A program made the translations under genes and the position numbers. A DNA stretch of 64,000 nt from Candidatus Obscuribacter sp. (GTDB taxonomy: Bacteria; Cyanobacteriota; Vampirovibrionia; Obscuribacterales; Obscuribacteraceae), in NCBI GenBank assembly GCA_016712465.1, contig JADJQZ010000001.1:4216001-4280000 (forward strand). Direction: 5' to 3'. This document shows positions 42,374 to 51,454 of the stretch, one piece after another (within the stretch, counting starts at the first letter, position 1; each line of letters starts with the position of its first letter). A model generated the notes under the pieces. It saw only the letters and a list, made by a program, of their open reading frames with translations. It had not been told where the DNA came from and did not search any database.

Positions 42374-43240
42374 TCAATATTCTCCATTTGCGCATTCAAT
42401 GGCTTCGGGCGCATGTTTGATTTCAGGCAGGGCAAAAACCGGTCCTGCCTTGCAATTGAATTTGCCGCCGATAAAACAATGACCGCACTTGCCGATACCG
42501 CACTTCATATGGCGTTCCAGTGAGAGCCAGATCTGCTCATCAGGAACGCCTTTCTGCTTGAGTCCTGCAATCACATATTTGTACATGACCGGCGGACCGC
42601 AGACGGCTACGCAGTAATCGGGGCTGATGTCGGCCAACCTGAGCATATCGGTGACCCTGCCAAGCTGGGCGGCAATGGGCGGCAGTTCCGGACCCATCAC
42701 TTCCTCGGCACCAATGAAAATGTCGATGTCCCGGCGGCGCAAGAGAAACTTCAATTCTTGCCGAAAAAGTATATCGGTGGTGTGGCGCATACCATAGATC
42801 AAAATGAGCTTGCCGAAATCCTCCCGGTGATCGAGGGCGTATTGCCAGACCGAACGAATCGGCGCCACCCCCAGTCCGCCGGCCACCATACAGAGATTGC
42901 GCCCCTTAAACTCATGCATGGGGAAGCCCTGTCCGTAAGGTCCGCGCAGCCCTACCCAGTCACCTTCCTCAAGCTGGAAGAGAGCCGAGGTTACTCGCCC
43001 TGCCCGGCGCACCATCAGCTGAATGGATTCACCCACCCGCCCTGAACACACGGAAATAGGACACTCTCCCACACCGGGCACCCACAGTTCTACAAATTGC
43101 CCGGGCTTGCAGGAAGCAAGGCTGCCCGTGCTCTCGGTAATATCAAACAGGTAGTTATCGGCCGCCATGGGCTGAATCGACCGGATCGTTCCTTTAACCG
43201 GCAGATACGGGGTTTTCAAAGCAATGTTTTCAGGTTGCAT
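42374..43240 (-). CDS. hydG: hydrogenase group 3b gamma subunit, FAD/NAD(P)-binding
   Basis: This 288-residue ferredoxin-NADP-reductase-like protein (AsrB/HydG type) has an N-terminal flavin barrel (TIRSIQPMAADNYLFDI...), a nucleotide-binding half (NLCMVAGGLGVAPIRSVWQYAL) and the C-terminal [2Fe-2S] cysteines in KCGIGKCGHCFIGGKFNCKAGP. It passes electrons between NAD(P)H and the beta/delta Fe-S clusters in the cytosol. Its ATG lies within the last codons of the beta gene (11-nt overlap), indicating coupling. Confidence 0.93.
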   Translation of the reverse strand: MQPENIALKTPYLPVKGTIRSIQPMAADNYLFDITESTGSLASCKPGQFVELWVPGVGECPISVCSGRVGESIQLMVRRAGRVTSALFQLEEGDWVGLRGPYGQGFPMHEFKGRNLCMVAGGLGVAPIRSVWQYALDHREDFGKLILIYGMRHTTDILFRQELKFLLRRRDIDIFIGAEEVMGPELPPIAAQLGRVTDMLRLADISPDYCVAVCGPPVMYKYVIAGLKQKGVPDEQIWLSLERHMKCGIGKCGHCFIGGKFNCKAGPVFALPEIKHAPEAIECANGEY

Positions 43241-44285
43241 CAGATTTACCCTCCGCCTTTTTACTGTTCTGCAAAATGTTTACCACTGCTACAATGTCAT
43301 CGATGCCGGAAGGGCAGGAAACTGTGCAACGACCGCAGCCCACGCAGGTCTTGAAGCCATAGGCATCGTCAAAGCCGTGCAACTTGTGGCGGTACCAGAA
43401 CTTCAGTCTATCCACCGGCCCCGGCCGGAAATTGAAATCGCCGGCCACCTGCGCGAAGCCTGTGAACTGGCAACTGTCCCATTCCCGGCGCCGCTCACCA
43501 CTGTCACCACTCAAAGAAGCAACATCAACCAGGTCGAAACAATAACAAGTAGGGCAAACCGGGGTGCAATTACCGCAGCTCAAGCAGCGATTGCCCAGCT
43601 CATCCCAGACCGGATTGTCCCATTCCATGTCCATGGTGGCCCGCAAATTATCGGGGGCAAAACCGATGGAAAAGGCGTCTTTGCGACGAATCCAGAACTC
43701 TTTGTAGCGATCTTTATGTGCTTCTCTGGCTCTCTCAAGAATGCCGTTCATTCCCGAACCATCAAGGAAGGCACTACCCATGGTGCTCTGACTCTGCAAG
43801 AAGTAACCGTCTTCTATATCAGTGAGAAAAATATCGTAGCCTTTCTCAGGGCAATCAGTGCCCATAGACTGGCAGAAGCAGTGCTTATCGGGCATGCAGG
43901 AGAGACCGACCAACATGCTCATACGCCGACGCCGCACGTAGTGGGAGTCGGCCGGACCGTCTTCAAAGATGGTATCCATAATGCCCAGCCCGGCAAGGTC
44001 ACAGGGATGCACACCGAAGATGACCTTGAACTCAGGCACTTCTTGATACTCCAAAATGCGTCCGTCATCATAGGAGATGAGAGTCTCGGAGGGCGGATAG
44101 AAGAACTTCTTAGGAGGCAAGATGGTGCGCAAGGCTTCAAAGGCTATCTCGGAAGCTTTCTCTACCGCCTTGAAAGAATAAGACTGCTTGGATACTTTCA
44201 CCGGCGCATAAACGCGGCCCAAGCCTTTAAGCGCTTCCAGGAAGGCGGGAAAATTCTCTTTGGGCAAGAAATAAACCGGTTGCAC
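43230..44285 (-). CDS. hydB: hydrogenase group 3b beta subunit, 4Fe-4S dicluster
   Basis: This 351-residue protein (HydB/AsrA type) has two ferredoxin-type motifs, CLSCGNCTPVCPTCYC (about residue 225) and CVGCGRCTVSCP (about residue 315), plus an N-terminal domain (about 1-210) with AVEKASEIAFEALRTILPPKKFFYPP. It relays electrons between the gamma flavin subunit and the delta subunit. The GTG start is at 44285. It is the first structural gene of the hydrogenase operon, 48 nt downstream of a uspA-family gene. Confidence 0.93.
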   Translation of the reverse strand: MQPVYFLPKENFPAFLEALKGLGRVYAPVKVSKQSYSFKAVEKASEIAFEALRTILPPKKFFYPPSETLISYDDGRILEYQEVPEFKVIFGVHPCDLAGLGIMDTIFEDGPADSHYVRRRRMSMLVGLSCMPDKHCFCQSMGTDCPEKGYDIFLTDIEDGYFLQSQSTMGSAFLDGSGMNGILERAREAHKDRYKEFWIRRKDAFSIGFAPDNLRATMDMEWDNPVWDELGNRCLSCGNCTPVCPTCYCFDLVDVASLSGDSGERRREWDSCQFTGFAQVAGDFNFRPGPVDRLKFWYRHKLHGFDDAYGFKTCVGCGRCTVSCPSGIDDIVAVVNILQNSKKAEGKSDAT

Positions 44286-44333
44286 AATAATTTCCCCCGC
44301 GAGAGTCGGTGCTAAAAATGACGAACGCTATGG

Positions 44334-44849
44334 TTAGCGCCCTTTCGATGCAGCGATGCCTTTAAATTTCTGCGGCGGTGAATCCACTGGGATTTCCTTG
44401 AGGCGAACAATCTGCACCGTGCAGCAAGCTTCTCGGGCCACAGCCTGGGGCACCCTTCCCAGAAGGCGATTGGGTGCTGTGCCGTGAGCACCGACTACTA
44501 TTTTGTCGGCCATCCACTCACCGGCTGCGCGCACAATCTCTTCACCGGGGCGACCCTCCGCCAACTCCACGTGAACGTTGGCCGTCGGTACGGCAGATTC
44601 CAGTTCATGCCTGGCAGTCTGCAAAATGGCATGGGCCTGAGCCTGACGCTTGGCGCAGACTTCCTTGGCCATGGCCTGCCATTCCACGGAATTGGATTCA
44701 AAATTGAGATCGCGCTGGGCTTGCCACTGCAAGGGCTCTACCACGGTGATCACTTTGAAGCTCGTGTCCTTGGGCCAACTAGCGTAGAGAACGGCATCAA
44801 GAACCTGCCGATTGTATCTGCTTTGATCGATAGCAACAATGACTTTCAC
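44334..44849 (-). CDS. universal stress protein, UspA family
   Basis: This is a Usp domain of 171 residues: VKVIVAIDQSRYNRQVLDAVLYA at the start and an ATP-binding-like GAHGTAPNRLLGRVPQAVARE signature. Here the first glycine-rich loop (GxxG) is altered to AHGTAPNR, so nucleotide binding may be modified. The GTG start is preceded by GAGGAA. It sits 48 nt upstream of hydB and 70 nt behind another Usp gene, so the two Usp genes and the hydrogenase may share a transcript. Confidence 0.92.
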   Translation of the reverse strand: MKVIVAIDQSRYNRQVLDAVLYASWPKDTSFKVITVVEPLQWQAQRDLNFESNSVEWQAMAKEVCAKRQAQAHAILQTARHELESAVPTANVHVELAEGRPGEEIVRAAGEWMADKIVVGAHGTAPNRLLGRVPQAVAREACCTVQIVRLKEIPVDSPPQKFKGIAASKGR

Positions 44850-44919
44850 TTTGGCAATTCCTCTAAATATTCGGTATTAGCAACTGTTGGTCAAAACTGG
44901 TCTTCATTGGGCAAACGGC

Positions 44920-45375
44920 TCAGCCGGTTGCCGGTTTTTTCTTCACTATTTCTACGGAGCAGGCAGCATGGGCAGCCACTTTCTCGGCCACGGAACCCAG
45001 TATAAATTTTTGCACGCCCCGCCGGCCATGAGAGCCTACCACAATCAAGTCAGCGTGCCAGTCATTGGCGCAATCGACAATGCTCTCGGCAATTTGCCCT
45101 TCCAGCACCTTGGTCTGCACGACAACAGAGAGCTTCTCTTTCAACTTGGCAGCCACGGACTCCACCAGTTGGCTCAAATAATCATTGAACTCCTGCCTGG
45201 CCTTGGTAAGTTGCTCGATGTAGGAAGAGGATGATGGGATGGCGTACTCGTAATAGACAGGCTCGTTGACGCTGAGCACCAGAAACTCGGTATCCGCGCT
45301 CCAGGCGCGACCGACGATGGAATCCACCGCACTAGACGAGCAATCCGAACCGTCAACGGCAATCAACACTTTCAT
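44920..45375 (-). CDS. universal stress protein, UspA family
   Basis: This is a Usp domain of 151 residues, starting MKVLIAVDGSDCSSSAVDSIV, with the intact ATP-binding signature GSHGRRGVQKFILGSVAEKVA (given in part). I chose ATG at 45375 because AGGATTTGAGG precedes it. A longer in-frame start at 45459 adds 28 non-conserved residues. It is the first of the co-directional run Usp-Usp-HydB-HydG-HydD-HydA-CoA transferase. Confidence 0.92.
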   Translation of the reverse strand: MKVLIAVDGSDCSSSAVDSIVGRAWSADTEFLVLSVNEPVYYEYAIPSSSSYIEQLTKARQEFNDYLSQLVESVAAKLKEKLSVVVQTKVLEGQIAESIVDCANDWHADLIVVGSHGRRGVQKFILGSVAEKVAAHAACSVEIVKKKPATG

Positions 45376-45560
45376 CCTCAAATCCTCATGAACAGCGGAG
45401 GCACTGGCAACCATGCCGACCGAGTGGATCCTGGAGCAATTTTCGCCATTTCGTTCCATTTATGTATCGGCCAGGGTGGTTAGTTTACCGAGGTGGAAGG
45501 TTGAATGTCTATCGTCCCTAAGGCCTAGGAACCGGGGGCAGTTGCCCAAACCAAAAGCCC

Positions 45561-46178
45561 TTGGGGCATGTTAAAGTTTCAGCCGGGAAAAATCAGAAAA
45601 GAACCAGCGATAGAACTAGCAAAGTGCAAGAAGCAGACGCAAGACAGACTTGGCGAAATGAGAGTGCCGCAGCGAAAAATCCGCTGCCAGGGTCCTTGAC
45701 CATTGCTTTGCCCCTGGCACTCTTCCTTGCCCTGCCAGGCTTGTTCTTGCCTGCCCTCTCTCTGGAAGAACCAAGGGAGAGCAGCGGGGAGACCCCCAAA
45801 CTGCTCAAGGCAGTGGACTATGGTCCCCTCATGCAGCAGGTGCAGAAGGTCATCAAGAGCAAATGGCAACCGCCGGCCTCAAGCAAAAGTCTTAAAACCC
45901 GGGTCTCTTTCATGCTCTTCAAAGACGGCAGAGTTCAGGGTTTAAAGACCCTTGATTCATCCGGCGACAAAGAGTTTGACCACTCTGCCCTGAAAGCCGT
46001 AGAAAGTGCCCTCGACCAGGACGGTAAACTCTGCCCCCTGCCGGCAACGGCACCGGATTCCATCGAAATAGAATTCTCCCTTGACTATTACGTGGAGAGC
46101 AATACTTTTACCCCTGCCGAGTTGATTCAACTGCTCTGGAAAAACGCCGTGGAAGGGCAGCTTGATAAGTTGCGCTGA
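45561..46178 (+). CDS. TonB/TolA C-terminal-domain membrane protein
   Basis: A basic N-terminus (about 45 residues) is followed by a hydrophobic stretch (TIALPLALFLALPGLFLPA) that acts as an anchor or signal. Residues about 95-165 match the TonB C-terminal/TolA fold: VQKVIKSKWQPP, then TRVSFMLFKDGRVQGLKTLDSSGDKEFDHSALKAVESA. It could be a periplasmic energy-coupling or scaffold protein. No ExbB/ExbD genes are adjacent. The start is TTG at 45561 or GTG at 45624, neither with a clear ribosome site. Confidence 0.78.
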   Translation: MGHVKVSAGKNQKRTSDRTSKVQEADARQTWRNESAAAKNPLPGSLTIALPLALFLALPGLFLPALSLEEPRESSGETPKLLKAVDYGPLMQQVQKVIKSKWQPPASSKSLKTRVSFMLFKDGRVQGLKTLDSSGDKEFDHSALKAVESALDQDGKLCPLPATAPDSIEIEFSLDYYVESNTFTPAELIQLLWKNAVEGQLDKLR

Positions 46179-46195
46179 GGATGGAGCCCTGAAGG

Positions 46196-46651
46196 TTAAG
46201 CTTGGCGGAGCAGTCTCGTCAACTCCCGGTCAAAAGAGGAAGCAAAGCGCCGCTTCTCTTTGTCGGAATAGGGGGCCGGACCGCCGGTAATCGTGCCCGT
46301 ATCGCGCAGGTCATGCATGAGATCACGCACAGCCAGGCGCTCGGCGATATTATTACCGTCGAAGACTACCCCCCGGGGATCGATTACCACTACTCCCTTA
46401 GGGACCAGTGCTGCCGCCAGCGGAATGTCGTGAGAGACCACCAGGTCTCCCGGCTTGGCCTGCTCCACAATGTAGAGGTCGGCCTGGTCCGGTCCGGCGG
46501 CCACCAGTTGGAAGCGAAAGAGGGCACTCTCGGGCAAGGCTACTGTCTTATTGGCAACAAAGACGACAAACACTTTCAGCCTCAGGGCCGCCCTCATTAC
46601 TATGTCTCGAACGGCTGTGGGGCAGGCGTCGGCATCTATCCAGATTTGCAT
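46196..46651 (-). CDS. YaiI/YqxD family protein (DUF188, PIN-like)
   Basis: This 151-residue protein begins MQIWIDADACPTAVRDIVMRAA, the signature of the YaiI/YqxD (UPF0178/DUF188) family. GDLVVSHDIPLAAALVPKGVVVIDPRG carries a conserved Asp. The fold is PIN-like, suggesting nuclease activity with acidic residues Asp7 and Asp9 and an Asp in the HDIPLA block, but no function is established. It is convergent with the TonB-like gene, with 17 nt between stops. Confidence 0.93.
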   Translation of the reverse strand: MQIWIDADACPTAVRDIVMRAALRLKVFVVFVANKTVALPESALFRFQLVAAGPDQADLYIVEQAKPGDLVVSHDIPLAAALVPKGVVVIDPRGVVFDGNNIAERLAVRDLMHDLRDTGTITGGPAPYSDKEKRRFASSFDRELTRLLRQA

Positions 46652-46696
46652 GCAGTAATTATACCGTGAGAAGATTAAGGGGTACTCAGGTAACTT

Positions 46697-46725
46697 TTGA
46701 CATCCTCCTCTCTTTGTGGCATACT
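46697..46725 (+). promoter_or_regulatory. sigma70-type promoter for the DEAD-box helicase
   Basis: TTGACA (46697-46702), a 17-base spacer and CATACT (46720-46725, 4 of 6 matches) form a good promoter. The start of transcription would be near 46733, leaving a leader of about 80 bases before the helicase, as often seen for cold-regulated DEAD-box genes. Confidence 0.6.
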
Positions 46726-46813
46726 GAGGCTCTACCCATCAAAGCGGCCGTCGCACAAGGTCCAATTTGAGGGCAATCCACACTAGAACACCATTGTCTA
46801 ATCGAGTAATTTT

Positions 46814-47995
46814 TTGAATAGTTTTTCCGAGCTTGGTCTATCCAAGCCTGTGATCGCCGCCCTGAGCGAATGCGGATACACAGCACCAACAGAGATACAA
46901 GCCAGTACAGCCGAAGTAATTTTATCGGGTCGCGACCTGATGGCCTCCGCCCAAACTGGTTCCGGCAAAACCGCCGCCTTCGCCCTGCCAGTAATAGAAT
47001 GCCTGGACGAACCAGATAAGCAGCCCCGCTGCCTGGTTCTAGCCCCCACCCGGGAACTGGCATTACAGGTCGAGGCAGAGTTTCGCAAGTTCAGTAAATA
47101 CAAAGGGCTCAACACCGCCACTGTCTATGGTGGTACCGGTTTCGCCGCCCAAATAGCCACCCTCAAGAAACCCGTCGACATAGTAGTGGCGACGCCGGGG
47201 CGTCTGCTGGATTGCGTCGAGCGGCGCTACCTGGATCTTTCTCACGTTGAAATACTGATCCTCGACGAAGCAGACCGCTTGCTTGATCTGGGCTTCATGC
47301 CGCAATTGAGGCGGATTATTTCCAAGCTGCCCAAAGAAAGACAGACCCTGATGTTTTCCGCCACTCTGGAAGGCAAGGTGGCCACAATCGCCTCCGAGTA
47401 CATGCTCGATCCGGTGACTGTGCGCGTCAACACCGAAAGACTGGATGTAGATTCCATCGACCAGCGCTTCGTGCCGGTGAAGGAATACAACAAAGACGAC
47501 ATGCTCATCGACCTGATTCGCGGCATCAATGAAGAATGCCTGGGTGACCCGGAAAAAGGCTCGGTCTTGATCTTCACCGGAACCAAGCGTAAGGCCAGCT
47601 GGGTGAAAGACCGCCTCAGAGACGGCGGCATCAAAGCAGAAGAAATTCACTCCGACATAAGCCAGATCAAAAGAGAAAGCACCCTCAAGCGTTACCGCAG
47701 CGGCGCCTTCACCGTGCTGGTGGCCACCGATGTAGCAGCCCGAGGTCTGGATATTCCAGCCATCAGTCATGTCTTCAACTATGACCTGCCGGAATTGCCT
47801 GAAGATTACATTCACCGCATCGGCCGCACAGGACGCGCCGGTCGGGCCGGCGTAGCCACCACTTTCGTCTCGGACGAACAGCGCCACTTGCTTGCCGCCA
47901 TCGAAAACATCATCGGCATCAAGCGTGAAAAGCCTAAGCTGAGCCCGGCCAAACAAGCAGCCGTGAAACGCTTCCAGTCAAGATTCAGACGCTAA
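46814..47995 (+). CDS. DEAD-box ATP-dependent RNA helicase
   Basis: All core motifs of a DEAD-box helicase are present: Q motif YTAPTEIQ, Walker A SAQTGSGKT (about residue 50), PTRELA, DEAD (about residue 152), SAT, and the C-terminal RecA domain with TDVAARGLDIP and HRIGRTGRAGRAG. Length is 393, with only a short basic tail (KRFQSRFRR), as in RhlE-like minimal helicases. It remodels RNA in the cytosol, probably in ribosome assembly or at low temperature. The start is TTG at 46814. No in-frame ATG occurs before the Q motif. Confidence 0.95.
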   Translation: MNSFSELGLSKPVIAALSECGYTAPTEIQASTAEVILSGRDLMASAQTGSGKTAAFALPVIECLDEPDKQPRCLVLAPTRELALQVEAEFRKFSKYKGLNTATVYGGTGFAAQIATLKKPVDIVVATPGRLLDCVERRYLDLSHVEILILDEADRLLDLGFMPQLRRIISKLPKERQTLMFSATLEGKVATIASEYMLDPVTVRVNTERLDVDSIDQRFVPVKEYNKDDMLIDLIRGINEECLGDPEKGSVLIFTGTKRKASWVKDRLRDGGIKAEEIHSDISQIKRESTLKRYRSGAFTVLVATDVAARGLDIPAISHVFNYDLPELPEDYIHRIGRTGRAGRAGVATTFVSDEQRHLLAAIENIIGIKREKPKLSPAKQAAVKRFQSRFRR

Positions 47996-48019
47996 ATTTT
48001 GGCGCTAAGCAGTCGTCGA

Positions 48020-49312
48020 TCACATCTGCACCAATCCGGTGCCACTTTTCTGTTGAAAGCCGGACCTAAAACCTGGCCTAAAACCTGGAAATATACGTTC
48101 GCCATAAGCTCCCGCCCCCATCACCCCTTGCAAAATCTCAAGCAAGGGCTCCCGGTAATCAACTTTGACGGCCAGCCCGGTGGGGGCTAAATTGGCCAGG
48201 CGCAGCTCATCAAGATCTTCCTGCAAGCCCGGCCATTGACCGTGCACCTGACCGCCTCTAATGCCGCCGCCCATGGCCATCAAAGTGAAACCGCGACCAT
48301 GATCGGTGCCCAGGGAAGAATTCTCATAGACACGGCGTCCAAACTCCGTCATCACCACCACGGTGACTTCTTTCATGAGCGGTCCCAGACAATTATCGAA
48401 AGCGGCAAGGCCCTGACCAAGCTCGGCGATAATGCCGGCCTGCAAACCTTCGGCCGAGCCCTGCACAAAGTGGGTATCCCAGCCGTCCAGATCCAGGCAA
48501 GCAACATTCAGACCCACCCCCGCCTTCACCAGCCGGGCAATTTGAAAAAGACCCCGCCCGAAGCTCGTAGCCGGGAAAAGTGCGGCATCACCGGGCCCCG
48601 CCAACTCCGCCTTTCTTAGTTCGGAAATGCGCGCAAGCAGCGCCAGGGTATTCAGCCCCGCCTCCCGCAGTTCCGGCTCCGGGCAGGCTTTATATAGTTT
48701 CTGCAAAACCCCGGTCAGGTGCGGTGCCCCTTCGGCCTTGATGGAAATTTCTTCCACGCCGGAAAGGGCGCTGGCGGCCGGTGCCCCCCTGAATGATTCC
48801 GGCAGGGAAGGACTGAGGGAGACGGCAGCGAGCGGTCCGAGGCTGTGCCCTCCGCTCAGCGAAAGGTAGCGCCCCAGCCAGCCACCACTAGCGGTACTAC
48901 GCCAGGCGACACCGTGCTCCATCTGATCCTGGGCATCAAAGTGAGAACCAGACAAATTATCCGAACCCACCGCAGGCAAAAACCCCAGCCGTCCTTCCTT
49001 GTAGAGAGGCAAGAGCGGTGCCAGACGCGGATGCAAACCGAAGAAGGAATCAAGAGGCAGAAAGCCATTCTTACCAGCCTTGGCCTGGGGCTGAATGGCC
49101 AGGCTGGGTCTGAAACGATAGTAGTCATCGTCACCATAAGGCACCAGCATATTGAGAGTATCGGCCCCACCCCGCAGGAAAACCACCACCAGCGTGTGCG
49201 CGTTGGCATTGGTACCGGGCCTTGCCTCGGTGCCCTCGGGCTGCGGCCCTTGCCCCGACTCAAATGGCTTCAGGGCTAACTCTTGCAAAAATCGACGGCG
49301 ACTCTTTTTCAT
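48020..49312 (-). CDS. DUF1501 protein, probably exported
   Basis: This protein of 430 residues is of the DUF1501 type: HTLVVVFLRGGADTLNMLVPYGDDDYYRFRPSLAI, SHFDAQDQMEHG, LDLDGWDTHFVQGS and VMTEFGRRVYENSSLGTDHGRG, which carry conserved Asp/His residues as in alkaline-phosphatase-like sulfatase relatives. It opens MKKSRRRFLQELAL, a degenerate twin-arginine motif without a clear hydrophobic stretch. The gene starts 1 nt after the DUF1800 gene. The pair is widespread, with no known reaction. Confidence 0.93.
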   Translation of the reverse strand: MKKSRRRFLQELALKPFESGQGPQPEGTEARPGTNANAHTLVVVFLRGGADTLNMLVPYGDDDYYRFRPSLAIQPQAKAGKNGFLPLDSFFGLHPRLAPLLPLYKEGRLGFLPAVGSDNLSGSHFDAQDQMEHGVAWRSTASGGWLGRYLSLSGGHSLGPLAAVSLSPSLPESFRGAPAASALSGVEEISIKAEGAPHLTGVLQKLYKACPEPELREAGLNTLALLARISELRKAELAGPGDAALFPATSFGRGLFQIARLVKAGVGLNVACLDLDGWDTHFVQGSAEGLQAGIIAELGQGLAAFDNCLGPLMKEVTVVVMTEFGRRVYENSSLGTDHGRGFTLMAMGGGIRGGQVHGQWPGLQEDLDELRLANLAPTGLAVKVDYREPLLEILQGVMGAGAYGERIFPGFRPGFRSGFQQKSGTGLVQM

Positions 49313-49313
49313 A

Positions 49314-50798
49314 TCAATACATTTGAAAGGCGGGGCTAGCCAGAATTAGGCCAAAGAGTTCGCGGCGGTGGGCCTCCTGGCCAAACTCCTGAAAGGCAGA
49401 CAATTCCTCCGGCAGGGGTTTGCGCCCGGTAAAATATGGGAAAAGCAGTGCCGGATCAGCCTTTCCATCGGCAAGAGCCGCTTCCAGGCGGGCCATGGAA
49501 TTCTTCACACTGGCCCCTTCGATACCGCCCAGACAAAGAGTGAGGGCAAAATTCCAACGCCAGAGCAAGCTTCCCAGCCAGGGTTCCCGCTCCACCGGAT
49601 AACCGTCGGGGGTCGGATATTGAAAAGGCGCCTGCCCCATGCGACTCAAGAACTGGCAAAGTTCCTTGGAAGCATCGGTATCGGCCGCCAGGCTGCGCAG
49701 GGAACTGACTACAAAGCGGAAAGGGCGCTTAAACTTGGCTCCGCGCAGGCATGGATCATAGAACTGCTCGGCATCAAATATGGTGCGGAGCATGGCCTTG
49801 ATATCACCGCCGGTATCGGTAAATGTCCTAGCCACAAGGGCGCATAACTGAGGTGGTGGCTCATCACTGACAAAGTGCCTGGTAAGCTTGTAGGCAATAT
49901 AGCGAGCCGTAGAAGGATGGGCGAGAACTATGTCGAGCACGGCCCTCAGATCTTTCTCGCCGCCACCGGGGGCAATGCGTTTGCCGAGCACTATCTTCTC
50001 GCCGTCATCATGGCAGCTCTTGTCAAAGTAGGCATGACCACGCCCATACCTATCGTGCAAACGGAAGCCAGAAAGAGCCCTTGCCACGTTCAAAACATCC
50101 AACTGCGTATAGCCGCCGTTTACCCCCATGGTGTGCAACTCCAAAAGTTCTCTGGCATAGTTCTCGTTGGGCTTTTCCATCAAGTTGCGGCGCTTATTGT
50201 CTTTACCATCGAGGTAAACGAGCATCGCCGGAGAGCGCGCCGAAGCAAGCAGTAGGTCGGAAAACTTTCCGAGGGCATGGGCTCGCACCACTTTTCTGTC
50301 ATCAGTGGGCTTGAGATAAATGCAATCCCCTTTCTCAAGGCTGATATTAAAGTGATCGCTCCAGAATTCCACCATCACTTCCAGTAACTGACGGCGGCTA
50401 TATACCGCCTTCAACAGAGAATGCCGCACCATGTCCGAGCGCAGGGCCTCCCTCTTAAACTCATAGGCCGTGCCCGGGTCTATTTCCAGACTTTCAAAAC
50501 GCCTCGAGCGCAAATCGCAGGCCTTATCGTCAATAGCTTCGGGATTTAGCTGCTCATCCAACCAGGCTTTGCGCCCTATCTTCTTAAGCCGCTCCAGATC
50601 ACCGGGATAACCGCCAAAGCCGACCCGGCTCAATAAGTGAAAATCAGGGTCGATGTCCTTTCCCCAGGTGCGGCAGAGTTTATCGGGAACGCGCTCACCC
50701 AGGTTCTCGGCTACGGCGTTACGAAGCATTGTGCAACCGGACAAAGACAGCCCGGCAAAAGCCGCAGTCAAAAGTACATCTCTGCGGCTCACGGTCAT
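49314..50798 (-). CDS. DUF1800 protein with Tat lipoprotein signal
   Basis: This 494-residue DUF1800 protein (LLSRVGFGGYPGDLERLKKIGRKAWLDEQL, LEVMVEFWSDHFNI, NENYARELLELHTMG, STARYIAYKLTRHFVSDEPP) starts MTVSRRDVLLTAAFAGLSLSGC (shown in part). That is a twin-arginine (SRRDVLL) and lipobox (LSGC), so a folded lipoprotein exported by Tat. It is the middle gene of a three-gene operon. Its ATG overlaps the TGA of the upstream membrane-protein gene (TGATG). The role is unknown. DUF1800/DUF1501 pairs are thought to act in the envelope. Confidence 0.94.
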   Translation of the reverse strand: MTVSRRDVLLTAAFAGLSLSGCTMLRNAVAENLGERVPDKLCRTWGKDIDPDFHLLSRVGFGGYPGDLERLKKIGRKAWLDEQLNPEAIDDKACDLRSRRFESLEIDPGTAYEFKREALRSDMVRHSLLKAVYSRRQLLEVMVEFWSDHFNISLEKGDCIYLKPTDDRKVVRAHALGKFSDLLLASARSPAMLVYLDGKDNKRRNLMEKPNENYARELLELHTMGVNGGYTQLDVLNVARALSGFRLHDRYGRGHAYFDKSCHDDGEKIVLGKRIAPGGGEKDLRAVLDIVLAHPSTARYIAYKLTRHFVSDEPPPQLCALVARTFTDTGGDIKAMLRTIFDAEQFYDPCLRGAKFKRPFRFVVSSLRSLAADTDASKELCQFLSRMGQAPFQYPTPDGYPVEREPWLGSLLWRWNFALTLCLGGIEGASVKNSMARLEAALADGKADPALLFPYFTGRKPLPEELSAFQEFGQEAHRRELFGLILASPAFQMY

Positions 50799-51334
50799 CA
50801 GCTTGCAACCTGGGTCGGCGCTTCCACATTGACGACGGCATCAGGCGGAGACTGTCGCCTGAGAGCCAGAAGCCCTCGCACAAAGGAACCGTAGCCAATG
50901 ACAAGGGCCGCCGGCAAGAGCAAGAACCAGCCAAGTAGCGGCAAAATAAAGGAAAGCACCATCAGCAGTCCGCCTCGCAAGGTAGGCAGCCAGGGGCGCA
51001 CTTGATCACGGGGAGAAGGCAAGCGCCGCCCCACAAGGGTAACCAACCCCGAAAGACCGATATTGGCAAAGAGCAAAGCAAAGGCAATCGCGGCAAGGGC
51101 AAGCATTCCCCCAATGCCCTCGGGCAGCTTGCTGAAAACGCCCACCAAGATGACCGTAAGCACCAGGAAAGGCAAACCCACTAAAAAAGACTTCCAGAGC
51201 TTGCGGGAAGAAGCCTGGCAGGAAGCCTCCACCACCCCGGGCCAGAGACCGAGCAAAGTCAGCCAGAGCGCCGGCAAAGTAAGAATCAGCCCCACTACCA
51301 CAAAAAATACGGCCATCGTGTCGGCTAACATCAT
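50798..51334 (-). CDS. multi-spanning membrane protein, 178 aa
   Basis: This protein has about four to five hydrophobic segments (MAVFFVVVGLILTLPALWLTLLG, FLVGLPFLVLTVILVGVF, GMLALAAIAFALLFANIGL, MVLSFILPLLGWFLLLPAALVIGYG) and a short polar tail. I do not recognise a family. It is polytopic and of 'YccF/DUF' type size. ATG at 51334 (ATGATG) is preferred because AGGAG lies 11 bases upstream. An in-frame TTG at 51391 is possible. Its stop overlaps the start of the DUF1800 gene, suggesting a joint function in the envelope. Confidence 0.78.
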   Translation of the reverse strand: MMLADTMAVFFVVVGLILTLPALWLTLLGLWPGVVEASCQASSRKLWKSFLVGLPFLVLTVILVGVFSKLPEGIGGMLALAAIAFALLFANIGLSGLVTLVGRRLPSPRDQVRPWLPTLRGGLLMVLSFILPLLGWFLLLPAALVIGYGSFVRGLLALRRQSPPDAVVNVEAPTQVAS

Positions 51335-51454
51335 GGCAGCGGCTTCTCCTAAATTTAAAAGCGTCTTTCGTCTATTATATGCCTCAGGCAAACCGGAGCT
51401 AACAAACTCCGCCCTCCTAACAAATTACCGAAAGAAAGCGCCGGAGCAAAACCG

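Noticed and set aside
43224..44315. 363-codon plus-strand frame opposite hydB
   Set aside because: It is the complement of a hydrogenase beta subunit with clear Fe-S motifs. Long antisense frames are common at this GC content.
47063..47956. 297-codon minus-strand frame opposite the DEAD-box helicase
   Set aside because: It mirrors helicase codons and has no ribosome site.
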